Shown one piece after another: positions 15,858 to 26,755 of a stretch of 64,000 bases of DNA. The first letter of the stretch is position 1. Every line of letters begins with the position of its first letter. The notes below the pieces were generated by a model. It did not search any database. It was not told the origin of the DNA and saw only the letters and a program-made list of their open reading frames with translations. Source of the stretch: Henricia sp. BOLD:AAB3569. Taxonomy: Eukaryota; Echinodermata; Asteroidea; Spinulosida; Echinasteridae. The stretch is from positions 1,364,001 to 1,428,000 of the forward strand of contig JBBELK010000368.1 in NCBI GenBank assembly GCA_037783545.1. Reading direction: 5' to 3'. The translations under genes were made by a program, and so were the position numbers.

Positions 15858-18800
15858 CTAATATTCATCAGCCTCTTCTTCATTTGCATCGCTTGAATCG
15901 ACACCGACCTCCTCGTAATCCTTCTCCAGGGCAGCCAGATCCTCACGAGCCTCGGAGAACTCACCCTCCTCCATACCCTCTCCCACGTACCAGTGGACAA
16001 AGGCGCGCTTGGCGTACATCAGATCGAACTTGTGATCCAGACGAGCCCAGGCCTCGGCGATGGCCGTGGTGTTGCTCAGCATGCAGACGGCACGCTGCAC
16101 CTTGGCCAGATCACCACCAGGCACGACGGCAGGCGGCTGGTAGTTGATGCCCACCTTGAAGCCAGTTGGACACCAGTCCACGAACTGGATGGTGCGCTTG
16201 GTCTTGATGGTGGCGATGGCTGCATTGACGTCTTTGGGGACGACGTCTCCACGGTACAGCAAACAGCATGCCATGTACTTGCCATGACGGGGATCGCACT
16301 TCACCATCTGGTTGGCTGGCTCGAAGCAGGAATTGGTGATATCAGCAACCGTCAGTTGCTCGTGGTAGGCCTTCTCGGCAGAGATGATGGGCGCGTATGA
16401 GATCAGAGGGAAGTGGATCCGAGGATAAGGCACCAAGTTAGTCTGGAACTCGGTCAGATCCACATTGAGGGAGCCATCGAACCTAAGAGACGCCGTGACA
16501 GAAGACACCACCTGAGCAATCAATCGGTTCACGTTGGTGAACGTCTGCTTATCGATGTCCATGTTTCTCTTGCAGATGTCGTAGATGGCTTCGTTGTCGA
16601 CCATGAAGGAGCAATCGGCGTGTTCGAGGGTAGTGTGGGTGGTCAGCACGCCGTTGTAGGGCTCCACGACGGCCGAGGAAAGGTTAGGGGAGGGGTAGAT
16701 TGCCATTTCTAGCTTGGGTCTCTTGCCGTAGTCGACGGAGAGACGCTCCATCAACAGGGATGTAAAGCCAGAGCCGGTGCCTCCACCGAAGCTGTGAAAG
16801 AGGAGAAAACCTTGGAGTCCCACGCAGTTATCGGCCTGTAAAGAAACAGTCTTGCAAAATTATTCGGGATTTGGGAAGAACCGTGTTGTTGTGTTAGAAA
16901 CGGGCATATAAATGAAACAAGTGATGAGAAAAGATGGTTGTACACCAACCACAAATTGGACCAAAATAATTTGTCAAAGGAGAGTCTTATCTCTTCAAAA
17001 ACTAACCAACTTGCGGATCCTGTCAAGAACTTGGTCGATCAAGCTCTTGCCGACCGTGTAGTGGCCCCTGGCGTAGTTGTTGGCGGCATCTTCTTTGCCT
17101 GAAATCAACTGCTCAGGATGGAAGAGCTGGCGGTAGGTGCCGGTGCGGATCTCGTCTGAAAGCAAGAAGAATCGGATGCAATTGTTTTCGAAGACGAAAG
17201 TAATGATCCTCATCAATTTGTGCGTTATTGTATTATTTGTTTTAATTAATTTGCAAGCTTGCAAGATTGTGGTTTCTATAACAGCTTCAAAAGGGTATTA
17301 TAAGAAGTATGGCCGAGCGGTTGGGGGCTCTGACGAGCAAACATTATAGGTGGAAACACTCGAATATTGTAAGTTTTTGAGCCATACATTGAGAAAACGA
17401 GAGAGAGAGACAGAGAGAGAACTCTCAACAAAATTACTACTGTGCCGATGTATGTGGTTGCCGCCATTTTGGCTTAAAGGGGCTGTGTCACGGTTTGCGC
17501 ATGCGTCGCAAAACTTGAAAAGTTTGGCTAACTTTTTTAAGTTTCGTCTTTCGGGTACTGCAATATTGTATTTAATCTTGACCATCTCTTATAATTCTTT
17601 AGTAATTTTGGCTGTGGTGTACTTCTGTCAGGTTGTCCTGATACATTATTTTTTATTCGAACTGGCACCGTTTGCCGTATTTTTTAAGCCGTCAAACATC
17701 AATATCACCGGACGGCCGTCGTTTGAACTTCGAATCGAAAGAGAATATTTTTATCCCATCAAGAAAAAAGACAAAGTATGACATAATTTGTTTCAGACAG
17801 CGATTTGGCTGCACGTTTGTCAAAATCTAAAGTATTTGGCACATGTTCAAACCGTGAAACAGCCCCTTTATTTAAGCGCTACGAGTGTAAAAGGCCAGGG
17901 CAAAATGGCAGGATGTGTCTTTGCGCCATAACGCTCATCCAAAATGGCGGCGCCTATAGAACAGAAAATAAATTATCAATCTACCGACAACAGTGGGCTC
18001 CAGATCAACAAAGACCGCCCGTGGGTTATGTTGGCCGGATCCAGTCTCGCTGAAGAAGGTGTTGAACGAGTCTGTGCATTCTCCGACGGTCTTATCACTA
18101 GGCATCTGACCATTAGGCTGGATGCCGTGCTCCAAGCAGTACAGCTCCCAGCAGGCATTGCCCATTTGGACTCCGGCCTGGCCGATGTGAATTGAGATGA
18201 CTTCACGCTAAATTTAAAAGGAAATTGTATGATTAAAGCATTTTCCTATACCTCTGTGATTAAAGTGAGTACGTGGGATTTGCTGTCAAGTCCCTTGATT
18301 CCGTGAGTTTCTACCACATGCTCATGTGTGGGGTTTCCTCCCATCTCTAAAACTGCTCTAGAGAGTATTTCTACCTATTCTCTTCAGTACACCTCGTGCA
18401 TGGTCGTGCCGAAGAACCTGCTAGGTAGCTACATACAGGGCATCAACTTTAGGGGATCGTTCTAAGGAACAAGTGCAATTGACTGCTAAAGTGCACGTCA
18501 GTTGCCAAATTATGTAAACTTCTCAAAAAAGTTCGGAAAGTCAAGTTTGACTGACGATTTCTCTCTTGTTACTAAATCATTTCCCTTGAATTTGGTATCA
18601 TTGGAAAGCCCTGTTATTCCTCTTTACAGTGATGTGTCATTTGTTATGATTAATCAATTGGGGGATGTGCAGTATAGCGGAATACAGGATGGGTGGAAAG
18701 TGAAATGTCACAAAATTCACTGCTATTGTTGACATGTCATGCAGTGCATTCCCCTTTTGCTTGCAGGATGGGAATGTGTCAATGCACTTTTTGACAATAG

Positions 18801-21800
18801 CAATGCATTTTGTGACATTTCACTTTACACCCGCCCCCGTATTCAGCTGTGCTGCACATCTCCCAATTGCTTAATCATAACAAATTACACATCATCGTAA
18901 AGAGAAATAACAGGGCTTTCCAATGATATAAAACTCAAGGAAAATTTTTTCGCAACAAGAGAGAAATCGTCAGTCAAACTTGACTTTCCGAACTTTTTTT
19001 GAGGAGCTTATATTGTTTTTGTGTGCACATTGGGAAGATGAATTTCACTTTAAAAGTGTTTTAATTGTGATGAAATAAAATATTGGATTGAATTGAATTG
19101 AATTGAATGGTAACTGGGTCCAAACATTCGCTGGTAATCTGAAACATGCACTGCTAAAGCACATGGAAAGAGTTCACTGGTTTTAGTGTTGACCCAGTAA
19201 CCTTGGCAACATATAAAGGGCGACGTTTTCCTTTCATTATACTCTATGGACCGTATCGAATATAGCTGCCATCTTGTAGGGAAACCTTTGTCATTTAAAT
19301 TGATCAACAGTGTAAGCACAAAATGTGTAACCATGGATATCCTCAAGTAATAAAGAAACTGCCCTACAAGATGGCAGCTATTCAATACGGTGTATATCAT
19401 CAGTTATATCCTCAAAATCCGCTCAATGAAAATAAAATCATTCATGTATAATTTATTATCTTTTAGGAGTGTCAATTGTTATTATTGGTCGAACAGCCCG
19501 AGGCCCTAAAATACAGCTTAGCTCAACTCGATGCAGCAAGGGTTTTGGGAAACTCGTTGTGCAGCAAAGACTCTTGCGAAAGGAAGATGGGTTTTCTTGT
19601 CATTGCAATAATTATTGTCATTTAATCTACTTTAGTGGCTACAACATCATGGGGAAAATATGAAAAATGATGTGGTTTGAATTTAGCTATTAAATATTGC
19701 CCCATATTGATTCTCAAGCGCTATCGTAGAATAAGCTTCAATATTATCTCTACAAATTATATCTGACACGCCTCTTTACACGGCAATAATTAACTATCGG
19801 CAAGGGGCCAGAACTATTCAAATACTCATTATTGACTGACTATATCCGTTTCGGTTGCAGAAAACCTGTGCAGAATTGTACTTTATTCGCACTTGAATCT
19901 ATGCATAGATAAATAGTTCTAGTTTCTTTCTTTTTTTAATACAGATTAGGTTGGGACCCATGTGTACGGGACAGAAATACGAACGTAGTGCACGAAGTAT
20001 AATATAGACCGAATACAGGGAATATACAGGGAAATTGCTAGGCCCAAAAACATTAGTGTGGACGTTTTTCTGTAAAAGTATACATATATACAGTTGTAGT
20101 CAGAAGTTTACATACAACTGTGTTAAAACTGGTGTGCTTAAACTTGCGTTGTCACCATTTTTGTAACAGTCTTTACTAAAGTCTTGATTTTGTGGAATTC
20201 CTCACGTGCTTGCAGTACTTAAAAACATAGCTTGTACACCTTGCAATTGTTCGGGTAGTCCTGTTTACCATTTTGGGTGATGATGGTAGTGGTGTACATG
20301 TATGTAAACCTCCGACTTCAACTGTATCAACAAACATTGTAAAAAGGTACCCTTGTGGTTGGTGTAGCCCGGTTGTCCCAATGCGTGTTCCTAAGCAAGG
20401 CACTTTGCAATTAGTACGCACCATCTATCAATAGGGCATGGAGTAGCGGAAGGGTATAATGGTCTAAAGATGCAGTAAATGCGTGTCGTTTCCGAGCAAG
20501 GCATTTTCTCACCCTCTATTTACTAAAAAAGTCTTTAAAAATAGAGTAGGCCCTACATGATTGATAAACTGTTAAAAACGGCGCCATGTATTTCCACTCG
20601 TAATTAAACGCTTATGTCGAGAAAACTGCCTTGTAGAAATTTCAGCCAGATAGATGCAGTAATACTTCCGAAACCCTGAAAAATCCTTGCATGTTTTTGT
20701 GTGTGAATGAATGGTAAAAAAACGTTGTCTGCAGACAACTTTTTAAAACCCCACAGAAAACCCACCTTCAGTTGGCAATTTCTCCCACAAAGGTACCATT
20801 TTACACGGAATAAAATCGTGTGGTGTTTGTTACCATTGCTATCAACACTTTGAGTAAGGTTTTTCTTGTCAACTCATGAAAAACAAAATTGGGTTATTGC
20901 AAATGATACAATGGCTTTTAAGCCAACTATATGAATCCCCGTAGGCCTATGGATACAGTGGGTGAGGTCACAATTCTGTGTGTATTACGTGTTAGTGTTA
21001 GTGTTACAGATCTGTTAACAGATCTGTTAACAGATCTGTTAACAGATCTGTTAACACGGCATTAATTTCGACCTCTAACTGAACGTCCAGGTTAACACCG
21101 AGTTAACAGATCTGTTAACACGGTGTTAACACCATGTTAATTCTTTGCACTGTACATAGGGCAAAGTCACAACTCTGGGTTGCGTGTTAGTGTTAGTGTA
21201 ACAGATCTGTTAACTTAATCAGAATTGTGACCTCAGAACAAACCCCGTGTTAACTCGATGTTAACATGGTGTTTAGGACGTGTTAGTGTTACATCTCATG
21301 TTAGTTCAACACCTCATGTTACAGATCGTGTTAGTGTAACAGATCTGTTAAGTTAATCTGAACGAAGTGGGTGGTGTTAATTTTGATTAATTTAGAACTT
21401 TCGTGATTTTCAATAAATTGAGTTTCATTTTTCAACACAACTTATAAATGTGTTGGATCTTGCATTCTACCCACAATTGAGACGTTTTTTGGCTCCGTAA
21501 AGGTTTTGAAAATTTCAATCACTTAGTGGTTAAGCTCGTGTAACACGGACCGGAGGTCACAATTCTGTGTGTGTTAGTGCTGAAAGTCGTGCAGAACCCT
21601 ACCGACTTGACATTTCCCAAGATGCCCAGTCAACAGATCTGTTACACTAACACTAACACGGTTTCCCGAGACTCCGATTTAACTCGATGTTAACATGGTG
21701 TTAACAGATCTGTCACACTAACACTAACACGCAACACGGGATTGCGCCCTCACTCGCTGCAATTTGCGGATCTGTGCGCGACTTTTAACACGTCCTGTTA

Positions 21801-22547
21801 ACACGGCGTTTGTTCTGAGGTGTGACCTCACCCATTGTATCTATCGAAGAGATGCCATCTTGTAAAACAGTTTCTTTGTTTTTATTATTGTTGTTATTAT
21901 TATTTATTTCTGGTATTCATACCTAGTGCTCATTGCATTGTCACTCACAAGCGAGAGGAAACCCATGAAGAATTAGAAATGGCCAGAGACACCGGGGAAT
22001 CCCCTTGCTCTTCACGAAAAAATGCTCTGGGATTTTTAAAGTGTGTTACTGTTACCTAACACACTGGACCAACGGCTTTACATCCCTTCCGAAGGATGGA
22101 GCAAGTGTGGTTGAGTGCCTTGCTCAAGGACACAGGTACCGCAGCAAGTTTTCACCTAAAGCCCGCCGCACACCTTTGCGATTTATCGGCCCATCGGACA
22201 CTAGACCATCGGATCCGGAAAAATCAAACAAGTTTGATTTGCTCCGGTCTATGGTGTACGGTCAATTGTTTCAGCGCACACCTTTGCGGTAAGTGGTCCG
22301 ATGATCCGATGATCCGGTAAATCGCAAAGGTGCGCGGCATGACCCAAACCACTCGGCCACGGTACCCGGCCCCTTGAGGACATGCATGGTTGCACATTTT
22401 GTGCTTACATTGTCAGCTATTCAATACGGTATATAACGACATTGGATAATCCAGCCCTAGAAAATTTGACAAGGATATAGCTTATATGGAAACAAAATAA
22501 TTTGTCTGAACGTAAACGGCAGATAATTGAAACTTTCTACTTACCAT
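15858..22547 (-). CDS. TUBA: Divergent alpha-tubulin gene C (450 aa)
   Basis: Alpha-tubulin paralogue with exons 22547-22545 (ATG, donor GTAAGT), 18207-17985 (223 bp), 17155-17007 (149 bp) and 16835-15858 (978 bp, TAG), encoding 450 residues. It starts MREVISIH. Lys40 is present but the following loop is changed ([12 protein letters not shown]), as is the nearby SGQHNPRAV segment. Exon 3 ends [13 protein letters not shown] and exon 4 opens ADNCVGLQG. The nucleotide loop GGGTGSG and the catalytic DLTEFQTNL are intact, and the tail ends EEEADEY. Intron 1 is the longest in the cluster (4337 bp) and holds SINEs, a Tc1-type element and a GTTAAC-rich transposon. Introns 2 and 3 are 829 and 171 bp. 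The 3' half of exon 4 is nearly identical to genes A, E and F at the DNA level. Confidence 0.95.
17474..17875. mobile_element. TTAA-type 400-bp element in gene C intron 2
   Basis: Ends TTAAAGGGGCTGTGTCACGG and, inverted, CCGTGAAACAGCCCCTTTA. No transposase. It ends about 110 bp from exon 2. Confidence 0.65.
18275..18465 (+). mobile_element. SINE fragment
   Basis: Shares the body CATGNNTGTGTGGGGTTTNCTCCCANCTCTAAAACTG and a GTGCCGAAGAACCT block with the fuller copy at 34595-34905. The head is not recognisable. Confidence 0.5.
18515..19008. mobile_element. 490-bp inverted-repeat element
   Basis: Ends CTCAAAAAAGTTCGGAAAGT in inverted orientation, with long complementary arms. Partial copies at 37925-38178 and 47128-47628; the latter is interrupted by another MITE. 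Confidence 0.7.
19081..19109 (+). repeat. TTGAA microsatellite
   Basis: Short run of TTGAA/ATTGA pentamers (GAATTGAATTGAATTGAAT). Confidence 0.7.
19244..19396. mobile_element. Palindromic MITE (GCCATTT type), copy 1
   Basis: Foldback with arms GACCGTATCGAATATAGCTG and its complement. Other copies at 25708-25824, 31036-31184 and 47270-47415, with a half copy at 22382-22437. Confidence 0.7.
20091..20324. mobile_element. Tc1-type miniature element
   Basis: Flanked by TA. Ends CAGTTGTAGTCAGAAGTTTA and, inverted, CAGTTGAAGTCGGAGGTTTA, close to the terminal repeats of Sleeping Beauty-like Tc1 elements. 234 bp, no transposase. Confidence 0.75.
20949..21843. mobile_element. GTTAAC-rich palindromic transposon
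   Basis: Ends GATACAGTGGGTGAGGTCAC and, inverted, GTGACCTCACCCATTGTATC. The interior is packed with AACAGATCTGTT and GTTAACAC palindromes, including a 12-bp tandem run AGATCTGTTAAC near 21008-21055. No open frame of note. Confidence 0.7.
21921..22378 (-). mobile_element. tRNA-derived SINE, interrupted
   Basis: The minus strand has a tRNA-like head GGTACCGTGGCCGAGTGG and a body matching the copy at 48748-49040. The head and body are separated by an inserted MITE at about 22148-22345 whose ends read CGCACACCTTTGCGATTTA in inverted orientation. Confidence 0.7.
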
Positions 22548-22674
22548 TGTGAATAGATTGACGAACTTAGCGGCTGATATTTTCAGAAATTCACTGTCGT
22601 TTTTACGTCCCGTAAATCGCCTTCGATGGACGGTACGGGAAAAATAAGTAAGGGACGATTGCGCAGCTCACGGC

Positions 22675-22682
22675 CTTAAATA
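22675..22682 (-). promoter_or_regulatory. TATA-like box of alpha-tubulin gene C
   Basis: TATTTAAG on the minus strand about 130 bp upstream of the gene C ATG, comparable in position to the boxes of genes A and D. It is a weaker match to the consensus than those two. Confidence 0.5.
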
Positions 22683-23419
22683 CAGAACGCTGACCAATTC
22701 CAGCAACGTGAACAAGCATGGGCTCAGGAATAGTCAGTGCTATATTTATCGTTTATGACGTGTCAACTTTTTTTTATTTACTTATTCAATTGTGGTATAC
22801 CTTACCGCTCAAAGGTTACTGTTCGTGTATGTGCATATACATGTATATTTGCAAAATGTACATGTAGGCTATAATTACGTAATTTTTGTAAAGGCGTTGA
22901 GGTGTTTAATTTTAGTTAATAACTGGTTATTCATAAACAGAGAAGTTTGCTGGTTTGGACCTGTCGATATTTTTATAAAAATAATATTTTACTAAATGTT
23001 TGCTTCAGTGAAAGCATAATGTTACAATGAGTGTGAAAGTGGTGGTTAAGTTAAGTTAAAAAGGCATCTGCTAAGGGGCGGATCCAGGAATTATTCCGGG
23101 GGAGGGGGTGGAAGGGCGGGCGCCGCAGGGGAAGGGGGTGGGGGTGGGGGCGCGTGGCAGGGGTTGCAAGTCAGATTTTTTTGTCAGCTTGTTGCGGACA
23201 GGCGGATACACAGGAAAATGCATTACATTGATTTATTTTGTTATGTGTGTCAGAGCGGGGGTCGTGGGGGTGGGGGAGGGGAGGGGGGTTGACCACCAAA
23301 ATCCACCCTCTTGATCCGCGCTTGCATGGCTTCTGAGAATTTCTCCTTCAAAGTAAGGTTGGCTTAAAAATGGACAATGTTCTAAATTCGCACATTTTGC
23401 TGTTAATAACCGGAAACGC

Positions 23420-23990
23420 GAGAATTATATGGAGATGCAGTTTAGAATGTCACATATTACGCTGTTGTTGCTACGTGGTGCACGCAAATGCCTAGCAGCC
23501 AATAGTCTGGTTGTTTTATGCCATTCTCTCCTATGGTAAATACGGTATTGATTCTGTACTTCACGCCGCCACGTGCACCACATAGCAACAAAAATTAGTC
23601 TGGTCAAGTGGATACTAAGTGTGCATGTGAAAGGGAGTACGTCAGTACACCAGACGCTATTCTTGGGTTTCACTTTCTTGACAACCGGTTGCTATCCGCC
23701 ATTACTGTGTCCATACTATGGCACGCCAAAGCGAAAATAATATTTAAAAATGTTGACGCATGTTTTCGCAAATGTTGCGCAAGACAAAAAAATTGGCATG
23801 ACTTTTAAATGTTGATAGACCGTGCTTTTGTTGGCAAGTTTTTAAAATGTTGAGTCTTGTTTTTCATGGTTGATGGTAGAATTATCAGTGTTTAATTATT
23901 TACGCTTTGGCGTGCCATACGCGTGACGTCAACAACTATCATATCCGCCATTACTGTGTCCATACTACGGCACGCTAATCTTGATGACCT
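23420..23990. repeat. Two adjoining dispersed repeats
   Basis: About 23420-23655 matches 48670-48745 and both arms of 53620-54125 (GCTACGTGGTGCACGC core). About 23655-23990 matches 28618-28740 and 44563-45388 (CCGCCATTACTGTGTC, GGCACGCCAAAGC). Confidence 0.6.
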
Positions 23991-24020
23991 CCTTATCAAC
24001 ATTTAAATTCAAACCTCGTT

Positions 24021-24510
24021 AATAAGAGCACTGTTAATACAACATTCTGCTTATAACAAGGAACCCTGATAATAAGAGCACTGTTAATACAACATTCTGC
24101 TTATAACAAGGAACCCTGATAATAAGAGCACTGTTAATACAACATTCTGCTTATAACAAGGAACCCTGATAATAAGAGCGCTGTTAATACAACATTCTGC
24201 TTATAACAAGGAACCCTGATAATAAGAGCACTGTTAATACAACATTCTGCTTATAACAAGGAACCCTGATAATAAGAGCACTGTTAATACAACATTCTGC
24301 TTATAACAAGGAACCTTGATAATAAGAGCACTGTTAATACAACATTCTGCTTATAACAAGGAACCCTGATAATAAGAGCACTGTTAATACAACATTCTGC
24401 TTATAACAAGGAACCCTGATAATAAGAGCACTGTTAATACAACATTCTGCTTATAACAAGGAACCTTGATAATAAGAGCACTGTTAATACAACATTCTGC
24501 TTATAACAAG
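24021..24510 (+). repeat. 50-bp tandem satellite, 10 units
   Basis: Unit starts AATAAGAGCACTGTTAATAC. Ten consecutive units differ at only a few positions (AGCG for AGCA in unit 4, CCTTG for CCCTG in units 6 and 9), which indicates recent expansion or homogenisation. It lies between genes C and D. Confidence 0.95.
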
Positions 24511-25707
24511 TGGTCACGTGGTCAAAACTAGTTCGAGCAGCTCCTAATTTTAGCTGCATTTCTACCCTTAAACCTTTAACAATGATGTATTTGGTGATCA
24601 CACTATGAGCAAAAACATGTACATGTTCATTGTAACCCCATTGTTAGTAACAATGGTGTGTGCCCAATTTCCATTGTTAGATGTTCATAGTGTCAGAAGT
24701 TAAAATCTATACCCAGCACGATATGGGGCATAAGGACTTCCCCCTGACCGCCTTCCCTTGTGTTAACGCACCAACCCCGCCCACTCCCCCTAAAAACTGA
24801 AAGGAATTCCTTGGAATTCCTTGGATGTTTGAGACACAATGGGTGAACAATGGTAGCGGGGAGCGGTACCCTCGGCCCCAGATCGTGCTGCATATGTTCC
24901 CTACCCTAAAACTTTTAACAATGATGTATTTGGTGATCAGAAGTTAAAATCTTACCATTAGCTCAAGCGTGTGTTGACATGGTCGATGCCCTCAGTCGTG
25001 CGTCGTATATTGTCCCACATATTTTCCACACCGTGCGTCTTATATTGTTCACATCAAGTAATATCCATACAGACACGATTGTACGCTAAAATGGTGAAAC
25101 ATTCCATTTTCCAAATAAATCGCTGCTTTTCGGTGCAAAGAACACAACTTATGTGAAGTAGATACATCTTTAAAAGAAGCTTTGCAACGCAACGCACGAG
25201 CCACTGCTGTCGAACTCCTACTAGGAGGAACACCATATTTTTTTAGAAAAATGGCGGACACAATATGAGATTATGAGGGCGCACTTTGATTGTGGTATAA
25301 ATTTGAAGTAAATGCAAAATAACTGCATTTTTCACTTTGCAGCTACATGTACTATTATTTAAAATTCTACCACCGGCAAAACAGGTTGTTTTATGAAGGA
25401 AATACATTTGTACACAATTTATACCCAAATAAAATTGCGCACTCTTCTGTTGTTCCGCCATACTTCAAAAGGTTAATTGTAACGAACTGCGCACGCGCAC
25501 CTTAATTTGCCATTTTAAGCAGCCAATCAAAACGTGGTTATTATCGTGGGTATAGGCGACTCCATCACTTCCATAGTCTCCCTGATTTATATGCAAAGTA
25601 TAGATATTCTTCTGTCATGACAGGGGGCAGGTTTCCATATTTAAATGTGACCATAGATGCATGGTGACAATGTGACTGCATCCTATCATGGCCGACCGTG
25701 CAAATGG

Positions 25708-25824
25708 TATATAGACCGTGTAGAATAGCCGCCATTTCGTGGAAGCACAATATGTGCAGCCATGCATGTCCTCAACGAACAAAGAAACTGCCACATGAAA
25801 TGGCGGCTATTCGATACGGTCTAT
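25708..25824. mobile_element. Palindromic MITE (GCCATTT type), copy 2
   Basis: 117-bp foldback with GAATAGCCGCCATTTCGTGG-type arms and an ATAGACCG terminus. Confidence 0.7.
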
Positions 25825-26064
25825 GCACTGGATTCAGTATGCAATAGCAGCTGGCTAAACGAGAATTGAAGCCACGTGCCGGCCTTCTTAGTACTCCTAA
25901 GATAACGCTTTGCCTAGACTGCTTCCCGGTCCATACTATCGTTTGCATTCCACTTATAGCACATGTATTCTAGTGAAGATAGTATAGCCACCAGTCTATG
26001 CAGGATATTGTCTTGGGAGTACTAAAATGGCGGACGGTGGCTTCAAATTTAGGCAACGCGTGCA
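25824..26064. mobile_element. Inverted-repeat element with AATTGAAGCCACG arms
   Basis: About 240 bp. Related to 45076-45343, which is nested in another transposon. Confidence 0.6.
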
Positions 26065-26755
26065 AGAAACCCATAATAAACCGACTATTGGCATATATAC
26101 ATTCAACTGCTTGCAGTGCGTTTATTTCCTCCATCTTGGTATTCGTCTGTTTTCGAGATCTTTTACTCTTTAAATAAATCTAAATAATTAAATCATAAAC
26201 AAGCAATTTAGTCGTACATAACATGCGTTCATGATTTTTCCAAGGCTTAGAGGAGACTTTTTTTTTTAGACAGACAGAAAATGGCTTCAAAACGTCCATT
26301 AATTTGAAAGTGTGAAGATGGAGAAAATGATTAATTTACGCATAATAAAACCAAGAGAAAAATGTGGATAATGCAAATAATTTTTTAGTGTGATGAATTT
26401 TATTTTAAAAGTTATCAGCAAGTCTTTTAGACTGGTTCCCTGTCCTCATATTTACTTCCCCTTCGTCGTATGTCTACAAGTTTTCTTGGGCCCGGGATGG
26501 TCTCGACCACTTTAGATGATATGGCACGAGAGGGCGCTGTTCTATGCTAACGGAATGACACCTCTGTGTGGAATTGCCTGAAAAATAACTTGTTTCTTTC
26601 ACCAATTTAGCGTAGTCACCATTGAAAATAAAAGTATTTAATTAAAACATCCCCTGTGTACATACCCTATGGACATAGTATCCTATCTATACACCAAACC
26701 AACTATCCACTACACGTAAAATTTATAAAATTTATTTTAAAAGGAACAAAATGTT

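Noticed and set aside
24021-24510. CRISPR-like regular repeats
   Set aside because: Units are contiguous with no unique spacers, and the genome is eukaryotic.
24952-24960. ATG plus GTAAGA that could be another tubulin exon 1
   Set aside because: It lies between gene C exon 1 and the gene D stop codon, where no tubulin exon 2 could follow, and its upstream sequence is unlike the other first exons.
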